Positions 33,003 through 44,974 of a DNA stretch of 64,000 nucleotides are shown in pieces (position 1 is the first letter of the stretch; every line of letters starts with the position of its first letter). A model generated the notes under the pieces. It saw nothing but the letters and a program-made list of their open reading frames with translations, made no database searches and was not told the DNA's origin. The translations under genes and the position numbers were made by a program. Where the stretch lies: the NCBI GenBank assembly GCA_015832175.1, contig WJXW01000004.1:3410001-3474000 (forward strand), read 5' to 3'. Source of the stretch: Paraphaeosphaeria minitans. Taxonomy: Eukaryota > Ascomycota > Dothideomycetes > Pleosporales > Didymosphaeriaceae.

Positions 33003-33760
33003 AGAGGCCAGAAAAAAAAAGGTTGGGTTTACTACCGTGTAGGCACTTCCAAAGCATACACTCAGCGCGCCTTGTGCGTTGCGTAGTCGGCGAAAGCGAG
33101 TCGCAAGACCCGCACCATTATCTGATACCCGTTTTGGCAAAGCCAGACAGAAGACGGAGGTCAGACTGCTTCTGGAGAAGGTATTCGACGCGAGCGAGGA
33201 CATGCCGAGGGACTTTGATAATTTCTAGCACCTCAGAATGGCAAAGCGGCTCCGCTCTGCTCCACCGACCTTCGATATCAGTACTTCAGATAACAAAATC
33301 TTCAACCAGACCTCCGTTGCGGGGACCGTTTCGGACGAACACATGCAATTTGAAATTCCATAAGGTCCGTGATGTGGTGGGCCAGCCCTGGATGCTTACA
33401 AGGCATCCGTCGCCCAATGGGAATGCCTCGGCTGCTGGCATTCAACATCTGCTGTGCTTGAGCAACACGGCGCATCACGCAACACAAGCCTGAGCTTCCC
33501 TGCAACCCAACATGACCAGACCAGGAGGGTTACATATCAAGTCAGAGCTGCGCTGCCAGCTGATGCATACATAAATCTGCTGCTCACCACATCTAGCTGC
33601 TGATATTCGAGTAGTGCTTTGCGTTCGAGCTACTGATCTGTTGCATTGCGTCATTGTCTTGCCATCTCAGGGTCCTCCTACCAAGCACGAGCTTCCTACC
33701 GCTGCGCACTCTGAACTCTACTTTCTTCTCGCATAACTCACGAAACAGCATATTTTCAAA
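33003..33760. other. gene-free stretch
   Basis: 3' region of RRP45 and the promoter of the next gene. An A9 run lies at 33011-33019. No supported frame. Confidence 0.45.
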
Positions 33761-34626
33761 ATGGCCTCCAAGCTCGTACCGTCAAATCCTGCCGAGGTGA
33801 TGGTCATCCGGGACATCGTCCCGCGCACCATCACCACCCTCTCTGTTCCCTTTGCGCGCTTCGGTCGCATAAAGATCGGCGGACGCGGCACCATTGTCCG
33901 CCTGCAGAACGGCTCCCTTGCTGTCTTCTCGCCCGTCGCGCTCACAGACGAAGTCAAGCAAAAGGTCGCCGAAATGGGCGAGGTCAAGTACATCACCGCG
34001 CTCGACATCGAAGTCCGTCTTCCCCTCCCAAAACTATCACACCTCGTTAGCTAACCTCAGCCCTCCAGCACCACATCTTCCTCGGTCCCTGGCACGCCGC
34101 CTACCCCAATGCGCAAGTCCTCGGCCCAGAAGGCCTCCCCGAGAAGCGCAAATCCCAGAACAACGAAAACGTCCCCTTCGCGCACGTCTTCAGCAAAGAC
34201 AAGCCCGTGACGTCCATCGACGCCGACTTCGACCGCGAGTTCGAGTGGGAGTACGTTCCCGCGCACTCCAACAAGGAAATCGTCTTCAACCACAAGCCTA
34301 CACGTACCCTCATCGAGGCCGACCTCATGTTCAACTACCCGTCCACGGAGCAGTACAGCAAGACGGGGCTTTCCGCGACGAGCGGCATCTTGACCAGCAT
34401 TTTCGGGATGCTGACGAACACGACGGGAAAGGGGCAACAGAGGGCGCTCTGGTATGGGATTAGTAGTGGGGACAGGGCCGGGTTTAGCAGGAGTGTAAGC
34501 AAGATCCATCAGTGGGATTTTGAGCGGATCATCCCGTGCCATGGAGATGTGGTGGAGAGTGGAGGCAAGGGGATCTTTGCCAAGCTTATGGAGTGGCATT
34601 TGGAGTTGGCGAAGAAGGGGTCGTAG
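33761..34626 (+). CDS. DUF4336 domain protein
   Basis: Two exons, 33761-34012 and 34069-34626, with a 56-nt intron carrying a GCTAAC branch site, encode 269 aa. Splicing yields ALDIEHHIFLGPWHAAYPNA, and the family's landmarks follow: the N-terminal VIRDIVPRTITTLSVPF, GGRGTIVRLQNGSLAVFSPV, and near the end HQWDFERIIPCHGDVVE. The family is a distant metallo-beta-lactamase-like fold of unknown reaction; His residues in HHIFLGPWH and CHGD sit where metal ligands would be expected. No signal peptide, so probably cytosolic. Fits the housekeeping block next to RRP45. Confidence 0.85.
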
Positions 34627-35637
34627 AGAACTGGGGTCAAGGTGCGACATGTGTGTATAGTGGGAGTATCATGCTATGTATGTAACGGCTGTCTTTTAAT
34701 ATTGACTTTTGTCCCAATGATACTACAACAGAAGCCAAGTACCGCAAGTGGTCCAAGTCTTCGACCAAGCCTTCCCTCTCTACCGCCCACTCGCTTTTCA
34801 CGCGCTTTTTCAGCTGACTCAACCTCATCGCTTCGGTCCTTTGATACGCGCGCAACGCACCCAGCCCCATCGACACCAATTCAAAGCTATGAGTCCCAGC
34901 CTCTCCAATCCGACCCTGGCGTTAACTCTTTTCAAGGCGGATTTTTGGGACGAGAAACTCGATGCACTGTTTTCCCCAGTCCTCTCTTCGTACGCAGCAC
35001 AACGCCTCCCGGGACAAGTAAACGCTGCACCACCCCGCCTCCGCCTTCGTTTCTGCCTGTTCTCTTTGCTCGGGTGAGAAGCTCACCAAGGTATTTTGTT
35101 GGATTCACCAGCACCATTGTAAAGGAGTTGCTACTCTCGAGACTATCTAGCAAGAGATCCGATACGGGTATAATAGTGAATTATTGCACAAGGCTAGAAA
35201 ACCATAACCGCGGCGATGAACGATTGTACTTCTCGTCGACCCTAGCCCAGCTTCCGTATCCTGACCTTTGGAAGCGCGCGACGATGTCCATTGGTTGTAT
35301 CGATCTGGAAGTATTATGTATTGCTGACGTGCGTGGTACACACATTTGGTGGTTGGTATGTCGGAATCGCCGCCCCGTAGCGCAGACCTTGCGTATACTA
35401 TATAGTAGTACTTCTACGAATGCTTTGTTCAAGAAGTATCCAGAGGTCATTACATCCCTCCACTAGGACCACAGGAGCCTTGTAAACTTTCCTTCCTTAA
35501 ATCACGTAGTCTGCAAGACACAAAACCGCAAGAGCGACGAACATAACGGCGGACCGACCAAAACCTTCCAAAACGGCGTCGCGTTCGGCCAGAAACACCA
35601 GAGAAGGTGTGCGTGGCGTAGAGAAGACCGACGCTGT
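34627..35637. other. gene-free stretch
   Basis: A long plus-strand frame (34642-35466) has no domain. A second overlapping frame (34748-35077) contains the plausible stretch TLALTLFKADFWDEKLDALF, but without introns, start context or homology I can name, I do not call it. Nothing else seen. Confidence 0.4.
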
Positions 35638-36295
35638 TTACCAGAACTCCAAATCGCCCCAGCGACCACCTGCAGCGCGGTAGAAGCTCAGGGTGGTAGA
35701 TGTGGCACCGATACTGAATATGTACGTGATAAAGAGCGAGGCCACGTTGAGCGAGATAACTATATGCGTGTCAGTTGACATGTTTCTGCAAGGTTAGATG
35801 CGATGTTGACTTACTAGTGTTGAAGACTGCTTTGAATATAATGTTGGCCCAGGAGACAGCAGAATCGTGAAAAGGATTGTAAACGTGATGGCGTTTACCA
35901 TTCCATGCGGAGCCAAATCGATGTCCCCAAGCCATCCACTAACAGGAAACCCTTCATCTTGCGCAAAGGCCATATTTGTCTAGAAGTGGACAAGTTGAAG
36001 CCAGGGGTTCCAGCGAAGAAAAGTATAGTCGGAACGGCGTTCAAGACCACAACATCGCCTTTGGGAACCGCCTGACTAAACATCCAGATATGCGGGTATC
36101 CAGTAGCATCTTCAAGGGGGGCTTCTACGTCTGTCATCATGAACATGTAGCTGATGAGGAACACAAAGCCGAGAATGCCCTAGCGGGGGCGTTCTACCAA
36201 AGCGTTCGCACGAGAGACCTTTCCGAGGCCAACTTCGATTGTACTGGGTTGTCCATTATCGAACAGCGCAGCGATGAGTTCTCCTGAAGCAATAT
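35638..36295 (-). pseudogene. amino-acid/choline permease (APC superfamily) remnant
   Basis: Read from 36295 down, one frame gives GELIAALFDNGQP, an in-frame TAG at 36180-36182, then a membrane helix GILGFVFLISYMFMM, the family signature TDVEAPLEDATGYP, and helix VVVLNAVPTILFF up to STSRQIW. One missing base near 35970 moves the frame to AFAQDEGFPVSGWLGDI and a further helix. Another slip precedes WANIIFKAVFNT, an intron with GTAAGT, and the helix ISLNVASLFITYIFSIG. The TD-EAP and SRQ.WAFA.DEG.P motifs are characteristic of fungal APC permeases. The first half of the transporter (about 5-6 helices) is not recognisable upstream. A stop, two indels and truncation make this a clear pseudogene. 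Confidence 0.8.
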
Positions 36296-37927
36296 CAGGT
36301 AAAAGCGTGAGTGCAGCTTGTCGCATATCGGACCGTCAAAATTCCAGGGTCCAGAAGTGGCCACCTCATTTTCATCAGAGATCCAAATGCTGATTTGATC
36401 CTAGAGAGTTGAAGTGTGGTGATGAGTTGCCTGCGCTGAGTTCACTGGATCTTGAATTCTTATCTGATCGATCGCCACATACAAAACTCGTTCTAACAGA
36501 CCCGGAAATGGATGTTAGCTCCAGTTTTTGAACCGATGTTGGAAGACGAGGCAACTGCCGTGAAAACTGGCACGCGCGTAATGCGTATTTGACAGTTGGC
36601 CGTTCATAGCCATGCATGACCCCCATTCGGAGGTGGGGCTGCAGCGTAAGCTCGGGCGACGAGAAACCTTCTAGAATAGCTACACCCGCAGTTACCGGGG
36701 CGACACCAGTCATGCAGGGTAACAAACGGCTGTTTCGTACTTTTCTGATATTCTGCCGGTCCAACCGTGAGGAGGACCGAAAGTGTACCCAAAGTTGCGC
36801 TCGTATGAGTGTACGCAGATGCCAACGAATGTGTCTGCAGTCATTCGATGCGACCGTGATGCCAGCATTGATGCTAGTGACATGTGTTCCAATGGCGCTT
36901 GTGAGGTGTTCTTGCAACGCTTGCACAGACTGAGAGGTTGCCGCTCGAAAGGGAATCTGGTCGCTCACAAGTGTACCTAGTCCCTCGGATGGAGATGCTC
37001 CCGCTCGGATAGGGACTGTGATGACGCCAGACCTGTTGGAAAATGGCTGGGAAAGAAATGCCGTCGAGGCAGCGCGAATTGCAGCTGTAGCGTGCTCATG
37101 GCGACGCAGGAGCATTTCTGGTTCAAGGCTGGTTCAGGGTCGGCAGGGCGCCGACCAGGCTGGGCTTCATCAAGGCGTAAAAGCACGCTCGACTTTCCGG
37201 GAAGGCGGCGGGACGCTTGCATAATTTCGTGGTGGTGTCGTGAGGCTTTTGGTAGTGGCAACGCTAGGTAACAGCCTAGCTTTATTGGCACTCGTAATTG
37301 GGATGGCACATGATATATCTTGGGTGGCAATACATGATCCATCTCGGTGGTCAAGCGTGAGTTGTAAGGAAAGTCGAGGTTGAGCACGAGGGTGAATGTG
37401 AGGTGTGCATGGGTAGGTACAGTCACTGGCGGAAGATGTAGGTAGGTAGGTAGGTAGGGACCGGGCCGTCAGAACCTTGTTCGAACGCCAACCCTGTCGC
37501 ACTCCCGCGACATCTACCTACCTATCGCGCTACCTACTCGAGGGCACTTTCCCAGCACGTCGGTATCGCTAGCAGAGGGACCTGCGATCGAACATCACGC
37601 ACGAGCATTTCGACTCAGGAACCACACTTGTTGTGATGAAAAGTGGCCAATGGGATGATTAGCCGACTTCGTAAATTCGGGAGCGACTCAGGGATGACTA
37701 CCTGGAAGGAAGAAGCCGCACCTACGCAGGACCTCATAATGGATGGGTGGGCTGCAGAGTCGGTATTATTGACTTCGGCGTTCTGGTCAAGCCTTGGAAA
37801 TGACGACTCGCGATTATTTGGCACTGGCATCGTGAATATATCCCCCTGGTCGGCCCACTGGGGTTTCCGTTTTGTGGTTCCGACTTCATGTCCCTTGATC
37901 GATGCTTTTGTGCAAAGACACGCGGTG
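36296..37927. other. gene-free stretch with unassigned minus-strand frame
   Basis: A 246-codon minus-strand frame (36375-37115) has a part (VPIRAGASPSEGLGTLVSD and LQEHLTSAIGTH) that loosely resembles the latch region of non-ribosomal condensation domains, but nothing around it supports that. TAGG repeats lie at 37438-37459. The right end is the PTH11-like gene promoter. Confidence 0.3.
37438..37537. repeat. TAGG/CCTA short repeats in inverted arrangement
   Basis: A (GTAG)5-like tract at 37438-37459 is followed 55 bp later by CTACCTACCTA at 37514-37524 and TACCTAC at 37531-37537, that is, the same motif on the opposite strand. Together they could form a hairpin. About 390 bp upstream of the PTH11-like start codon. 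Confidence 0.6.
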
Positions 37928-39514
37928 ATGGCACAAACAGCAACCTCCGAAGACTGTGGTCCTATGATCGCCCGGGTTAGTATTGCGGTCTATGCTATTG
38001 CGGTCTTGTTCGTCGCACTGCGGTAAGTACGATAGCCCGATGGCTCGTCGGTGCGCTGACAGGTCCACAGCTTCGTCACTCGCGGGTGGCTTGTCAAGAA
38101 ATTCGGGTTGGATGACTTGCTCATCGGCGTTGCTGTTGTGAGTCTGCCTCCCTAACTATCAATCATGCCTGCAAAGGTAACAATGGAATAGCTTGTCGGT
38201 GCTGGGGAAACGATCGCGCTTCAGCTCCAAGTACACCATGGGCGAAAGCTACAGTGCGGCACTGCAGAGGATGACGAGACGAGCAAGATTTTGATGGTAA
38301 TAGTACGGTATAGGATAACGCACATGCATACTGGTGCTGACAGGCTCACAGTACAAGTACATCAACATGCTGCTTTACTATGTGGCAAACGGGTAGGCCG
38401 TATTCGATCCGACCAATAGACACGCAGCTAATAGTGACGAGGGCCGTTAAATTGAGTATACTTGTATTATATTATCGCATTTGCTCGTTACAAAAGGGTC
38501 TCCCTTGGTTCTTGCGAGGAGCGGTAGTCTGGTCTATGTGGGCGGCCATCACAGCCTTTACCCTCTCCACCCTTTTTGTAAGAGCTCGATAAGTCCACCA
38601 CCACCACGGAGGTCTAACGCAACTCAGGTAGAGATGTTTAGCTGTCTGCCTGTAACTGCGATTTTTGATTTGCGAAATCCGACCAGGAAGTGCACAGCTT
38701 GGGTGCCATTCTACCTCTCGCAGGCCGGAATCGATGTTTTCATCAACCTGGTCTTGCTTCTGTTTCCGCTACCATTGCTGGCTATCTTGAGGATCGATAG
38801 GAAGCAGCGCTGTATGTGACCACCGTCCTAAACTTGCATCTGCTGATAGTTGTAGATTTGCTTGTCCTGGTCTTCTCCATTGGGCTATTACCGCTCGTAG
38901 CGTCCATCATCCGATTGTATCAAATTGTGACAGCAGCCGACACAAAGGCCGCGATGCGGCCTGCTGGTGATTCGAGGTGGGAAGGTCCTTGGATCCCGCT
39001 CTGGTCCCAAATTGAGGTCGACGTAGGCATCGTCGCCGCCTCCCTGCCGTGTCTGAGCCCGCTGTTGAAGCAGATATGGTCCGGCTTTGCCCATTCACGA
39101 ACATTATCGCCGTCGTATGTTCCCGCGTGTTTCGAACCGGGTTTCAACATCAGAGGTGGAGAGGCCCAGGGGCTTCAGAAGCTTCCTAGTACCATCTCGA
39201 TGCTCCCCAGCAACTCTATCTCCACTTTTGGCACTCTTCCGAACAAATCTGTATCCACTCTGGGCTCTCTTCCGAATAGGTCGGTCTCAACTCTTTGCGA
39301 GTTGGGTAACACGAAGCGTTTGACATTCTTCGATGATTCTGAGGATGGAGGGGTCGATCGAGAAGCGTTTCCGGATCCAAACAGCACGGCGCAGATCGGA
39401 GTAGCGAGGACAGTCAATACGCGGTTATCGAGGGCGACGTTTGTGGACGTGCCTGTCTCACCGAGAAGGAGTCTTGGTTTCACAGGGCTTTCAATTTTGG
39501 AGGCTACCGCCTGA
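37928..39514 (+). CDS. PTH11-like seven-helix membrane protein (fungal rhodopsin domain)
   Basis: Seven exons, 37928-38022, 38071-38137, 38192-38296, 38352-38392, 38442-38577, 38628-38811 and 38856-39514, with introns of 44-55 nt, encode 428 aa. The joins rebuild a typical seven-helix protein: SIAVYAIAVLFVALRF, KKFGLDDLLIGVAV, YKYINMLLYYVANGAVKLSI, LYYRI, FTLSTLFVEMFSCLPV and GIDVFINLVLLLFPLPLL. These GxDD, KLSI-L-Y-RI and C-x-P motifs define the family. No CFEM domain precedes the helices. The last 110 residues are a Ser/Thr-rich cytoplasmic tail with three copies of a LPNxSxST-LGS-like unit. Relatives are GPCR-like surface sensors at the plasma membrane; the ligand is unknown. Confidence 0.88.
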
Positions 39515-40911
39515 TGAGCTGCGGTGCTAGCATTGCCAAACCTTTGTTAACATAGGACGAAGGCTTGCAACATCCGTTACCTGACACGCAGGCATGTAGT
39601 CCAAACGCACATACCTCCCACCCCAACTCTTCGGCGGAATACCGGCGGTACCACGGTGGACAGATGGCCCGGGTACTCGCTGCGTGCCATGATGTCTCTG
39701 AGTGGATGGGACTCGGTATCGAGGTCGGGAAGCTTTCCAGGGTAAAGAACAGAGACGTCAAATGGAAGAGTCATTTCCCGCGACCACTTGCTACGCCATG
39801 ATGGTAGGGCTTGTGGCACCCGCTCCCTGGACAGGTGCCGGGGCAGCAAGCGGCCTCCTGTCCGTTCTCCTGGTTCGAAAGCACCTAGGATTCGTTTGTA
39901 CGGTAATGCATTAGCTTTGCTGCTATGTGTGCGTGCCTCGTCGCGATTTCGGTGTCGCGCTGCACCGTCGCGTGCGGAATAGGCGGAAGGAAGTGATCGC
40001 GGACGTGTCCGAATTTTCGAGGCGTCACATCGTGCAGAGCTCATACTCAGCGAGGAGAGTGTTGAAGCAATGCGGTCACTGCAATATGGAGTTGTTGAGA
40101 CACGGAAGCCATTGGTTAGCGTAGACGTATTGCGGGGAGAGTAGTAGGTAGCATTGTCTGCGTGGCGCGATACCTAGTATACCACCACCCATGTGAGCCT
40201 TTCTACCATGTGCGTGCTGCAGTTCATGAGTCTTTACACGATGGGCGACTCGTTGATGATGCAAGTTGGAATAATGTTGAAAGGCTGAACCCCAACGTGA
40301 TCGATGTTGTTGACCCCCCCGGATTCCGCTTGTTTCGCACATGTGGCGCAAGCTCTAGGTAGGTGCACACCCTATACGTGACCACGGCTCGCCCGGTATT
40401 CCATAACTCCTTGACAAGGCCACGGTTACATCACTAAGATGCTGCACAACACATATCAGGGCGGGGACGGTGTTCTCGTGAAGGTCGGAAGACGCTTTTC
40501 GTTCCTCAGGCCCAGGGCGGTGGAGTTGATGCTGCCCGAGCAATTGATGCCTTCATACACCCTGATTCGATGGCCTCAAATCGGAGCAAGGTGTCAAGAG
40601 ATAGCTGTCCGGGGTTCCCATCATGAACGTCTTGCTTGGTGACGCCTGGAGAAGCGGAGGGGCTCTGGTATACTGCCTCTCTTCCTTCCTTTGGTATCGC
40701 ACAGGCCTTCCGGCAGCAACTGGGCAGTAAACATGCCCTAACCCGACCACTCGAGAGGGCAGTCGCGACCACTCATACCTGCCTTTGCTGCCACGGATAA
40801 AACGCCGTCCACCACAGTAGGCTCTCTTCTTCTCTTCTTCATTCGTATTCCCTCTCATTCCCTCTCGTTCCCTCTAATTCCCTACTACTTGTCTCTCCCT
40901 CCCCTCTCGAC
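39515..40911. other. gene-free stretch
   Basis: Short frames on both strands, none supported. The last 100 bp is a C/T-rich leader (TCCCTCTCATTCCCTCTCG-type direct repeats, 40850-40905) ahead of the CBM48 gene. Confidence 0.45.
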
Positions 40912-43900
40912 ATGGCCGACCGTTTACAGGACGAGTCCAAGGTGCTTTTCGGTAGCACACCGCCCGCAAGCGGTTCCTTCCAAGGCTTATCCTCAACGTC
41001 GGCTGACAGTATTGTTCCCAAGCAGCGGGCCGCCGCCGCAAACGATGCGTCAGTCTCCTCGCAGCAGCCTGGTGATTCCTCAAACACTGAACCCGCGTAG
41101 ATCTTTAGATTCTGTGGCTTCTGTGGCTTCGCTTCCCTCTATTCTTCTGTCTCCCAGCGTGGAAGAAGACGCCCGGTTCACTGGCCGCGCGACAATCGAG
41201 ATCCACCTTGCCGACGCCCCGCCGGTCCTCGTATGGACATCGCTCAACAGCTGGCAAAAGCCTTTCGAGATGGTCGCCGACGATCCTGCCTCCAACACCT
41301 ACCGCCTTCAGGTCGAAAACGTCCCTGAAAAGCCTTTTCAATACAAGGTTCGGGCTGGTAACCGCTGGGTTCTCGACGATGATATGCCTATCGGTGAGTG
41401 CATCTCGTCTAAAAATTTCCGTGCTGCCTGCAATCTATGAGTCGAAACTCGGCCAGAGTGCTGCAGCCGTCATCCTCATAACAGCTTGCAACAGAACCAG
41501 AGTCATTGTATCAAGCTGACAATCGCAAAGCGCAGGACCAGGTCGGTAACCACAACAACGTGGGCTATACTGAGCACATCCCTCATACGGGAACTCCTGA
41601 TCCTTCCGGGGAGACTTCCACCATGGAAAACGGCGATCCGGCTCAGAACAACGACCGTATAGCTGGAAGGCAGAATGTTCTTTTACCGCTTGATTCCATC
41701 CCGCCTCTCGATAGTGAGCACGCTCAGACAGGTCGGCTTTACGATTTTCCAACCTCGAGTTCGTGCTGATACAGTCCTAGACATGAGACGGATGACCAGT
41801 GAAGCTGTGGTCTCACATGGCGAGCCCGAAGCAGATGAAGATCTCCCGTACGATGTCGAGCCCGGCTACGACGCCGACCAGGAGGCACCCTTGCTTCGCC
41901 ATGAGACTTTCCAAGAAGAGCCGTACAGGTTTGTGATGCTGTGATTGAGCAAGATATGGACTCTAACATGTCCTGCCAGCAGACCTCACACCCAAGACGA
42001 CGTTAGACCTGGCCCGTGTCCTCGTTCTCCGCCTATGGCTACGATCCAAGAAGAGTCGATGACCGCCGGCAACAGTGGTACGAACTCCCGGACAAGTACA
42101 CCTTCGTCGCTCGAACAAGCAAGGGAATACCAACGCCTTTTGATCGAGGCAATGCCCACCAGCATTGCTGATGGATTTACACGGGCCTCCGTTCTCCTCC
42201 CTAATCGATCACCCGATGCGGCTAGCGAGTTGAACAATGCCCCGCTTATGCGACACGAGACGATGACCGCGGGCGGTGGGCGTCAGATTGAACAACAAGA
42301 CGAGTGTCCACATGCTCCTCTCATGCGCCACGAGACCGTCCTCGGAGATGACGACGATCTCCAGCGCCAGCACACCCACGAGCTTGATCAGGCTCCTCTC
42401 ATGCGGCATGAGACCAACCTAGCATCTTCTCAACCTGATGAACTTGGCCATTCCCCTCTGATGAGACATGAGACCAACGTCGCGTCTTCTGTGAATTATG
42501 AGCCTGCCGAGTTCGAACACGCTCCTTCAATGCGATTCGAGACGGCCCTCAGTCCGGAAACTGCATATGATGACTCTGCGGAACGCCGTGTGTCATACGG
42601 CACAACACTTGTGGGCGAGGAAAATGACGCTGACGACGAGCTTTCGCACGCACCATTGATGCGACATGAGACCGTTCCTGGACGGTTGGATGACTCCGAA
42701 CAGAGCAGCCTCTACTCCGAGCGAATGGTGTTCCAGATGGAGACATCCAATCCTCCCATGCTGGTTGGTCCTCAGAGGTCATCATCAGTATATAGCCATG
42801 CTGTGAATGAGCTAGACCGGGCGCCTACACTCCCGCACGAGATGCCAGACTGGTGGGTGAGTGATGAGAGTGCGTTTGACGATTGGATCGATCCGCGTGC
42901 CGCTCCCGATTACCACGCCGACATTGTCTACTTTGAGGCCAGCGACGATGACAGCGACGATGACAGCGTCGCAGAGCTCGATCGTGCACCAACAATGCCG
43001 CATGAAGTCGACAGCGAGACCATTGGAGAGCTAGAATGGGCGCCCAGTTTGCCGCACGAGGTTGAGATACGTGCCTCTTCCAGCAGCTCCGGAGGTGACG
43101 AGCTCGACGCTGCTCTGATGTTGCTGCACGAGGCGGAATACACCAGTGATACCAGGGCCCTCACTGGGTCTGATGGCGCATCTTCCGAGAGGCGTCGTAC
43201 AGGCATCAGCGATAATGATGATGCTGCAAGCCAGCGCTCGAAGGCCGGGCGTATCATCAGCGGTGAGGAGGAATTGTTGTCGACGAGCAAGGCCGATTCC
43301 TTCTCATCGGAGCGTTTGCGCGGCGTCTTCTCATCTAGGATCTTTGGAGCCACCCGCCAATCGATAGGAAATGACGAGGATGAGTTCGAGTTTGGGTATG
43401 CGTCGCTGTCGACCCACGAACGAACGAACCTGCTGCCTGATAGATCCAGCAGTGACTGCCTGGGAAGCATTTGGAGGCAGCACGGCATCGATATCCCAGA
43501 CAATTCACCCTTTGCGAGGCGAACAAGCTCCGGCATCTTCCGTTCCCAACGAAGCAGCTTGCCACATCGGATGCCGCACTCTGATGCAGAAGACTTAGAC
43601 CTTCAAGATCCTTTTCTCGAGCTGTTCCCAATGGATCGAGACCAAGTTTTTGGTCGTGTGCGTGACATCAGCAATCGCCTTACAGAGGACCAAGTGCGTT
43701 CACCGATCGGCAAACTTGATTCGCCAGCTGTTGCATCGCATTCAAGCTCCTCTGTCAATTTGGTTCGGATTCGCTCTTCGTCGACCATGTCGCTGCACTC
43801 CATCCACGAGGATGTATCCGAGAACGAAGACGAACCACGACTTCCTTCGCCGGTACTGATGCTAGCCTCGCGCGTGCCGAAATCCTCGCCAATCAACATC

Positions 43901-44346
43901 CCGAGGGTGTCCACTAGACGGCATGCTGGTTTCATGGATGGAGAGATGGGAGCAACCAACTACAAACGACACGGAAAGATCTTCGACACTGTTATTTTGC
44001 CCCCGGAGCCTCCGCAGGCGAACGTCGCGTTGCCCCCAAAGGCGGCCACTATCTCGTTCAACGAACCCACTGATGTGAACTTGATCGGTAAAACAAAGCC
44101 TCGATGCCGCACCCCATATCCCGAGGTGGATACCAGCGATGATGAGGAGGACGGTAACATCGCTCGAAAGTTCTGTACACACTTTCTGGCTTGCTTCCCG
44201 TCGTGCCGCGCGAGGTAATCACCAATACTTATTATCATCTATCACATGTATGACGGATCACAACATGTAACTTACTTCCCAACAGTATAGTATCGGTCGG
44301 TATTCTAGTCGCTGGAGCAGCTTGGTTGTGGAAGAGATGGGCCTGA
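40912..44346 (+). CDS. CBM48 protein with APLMRHET repeats and a C-terminal membrane anchor
   Basis: Six exons in my model, 40912-40951, 41010-41393, 41495-41713, 41775-41928, 41980-44214 and 44286-44346, encode 1030 aa. Residues about 70-160 form a glycogen/starch-binding CBM48 of the AMPK-beta type: ATIEIHLADAPPVLVWTSLN, FQYKVRAGNRWVLDDDMP and GNHNNV. The large exon 5 is acidic, Ser-rich and probably disordered, with about twelve copies of the unit L-D-x-A-P-L-M-R-H-E-T (or A-P-x-x-P-H-E-V). The last exon supplies one membrane helix (VSVGILVAGAAWLW) and the end KRWA, so the protein could be tail-anchored. The first intron (GTAGCA donor, 58 nt) is inferred to join two frames and is the weakest part. 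It probably tethers glycogen or binding partners to a membrane. Confidence 0.8.
41882..43425 (+). repeat. APLMRHET-type coding repeats
   Basis: About twelve units inside the CBM48 gene, near 41882, 42226, 42308, 42379, 42439, 42508, 42638, 42806, 42973, 43027, 43099 and 43384. The first seven end RHET/RFET; the next three end PHE(M/V); the last two are degenerate (LLHEA, STHER). Unit spacing is 20-95 residues, so this is a dispersed motif rather than a head-to-tail tandem. Most units are preceded by an acidic/hydrophobic pair (EL, DQ, EF). Confidence 0.85.
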
Positions 44347-44974
44347 GGCGACGCTTTGTTCCGTTCGGACGGCCATGTGCAATACATGAAACCGTTCAAT
44401 GTTTCGAAAGTGCAGTGATTGCACCACCGGAGGATCGCGCGGTAGCGCTCCTACATACATGAGTAAGATATGCATAGATACCCCTGCATGGAATATAAAG
44501 ATACGCTTACGTCTCAATGCATTTCGTATGCATGTGTGTAGATTCTTGACGACATGTAGGCTGAACAGTGGTGTGGCGGTTTGTGTCCCTTGCAAGCCGT
44601 TTGCCTTTGTGAATGTCGTCGTCGTCGTCGTGGCCGCTTGGATGCTCGACTTCCTGTACGGTACCTCGAGTTTGGACCTTCGAATTAGCTTTGCCCACAT
44701 TCTGTTGCCAAACTGGTTTTAGCAACGTATGCCTATATCTTCGTCGAGGACCCACCTATCATAACGCGGTCCTTGTATCGGAAAGTCTGTCCAGGAACGT
44801 TATCGACCTGAACGCGGTAGGTGTTGGACTCAGGGCATCTAAGAACCAGTGCAGTCTGCTCCAGACTCTGGGCTAGCTGTTCTTCTGGTCTTGTCATTGG
44901 CGTATTGCCATCGGATTTCTCACTGGCACCGCAAACGAGAACCTGACAGCATTGCTTCTCAGGAAAGCATCCGG
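44347..44974. other. gene-free stretch
   Basis: 3' flank of the CBM48 gene. A (GTC)5-like run at about 44607-44632 is a small microsatellite. No supported frame. Confidence 0.45.

Noticed and set aside
34642..35466. 274-aa plus-strand frame after the DUF4336 gene
   Set aside because: Ser/Pro/Arg-rich without domain; it probably reflects base composition. The overlapping frame with TLALTLFKADFW is more protein-like but lacks support.
36375..37115. 246-aa minus-strand frame with a condensation-domain-like stretch
   Set aside because: Only about 30 residues loosely resemble a non-ribosomal condensation domain; no HHxxxDG motif or neighbouring domains.
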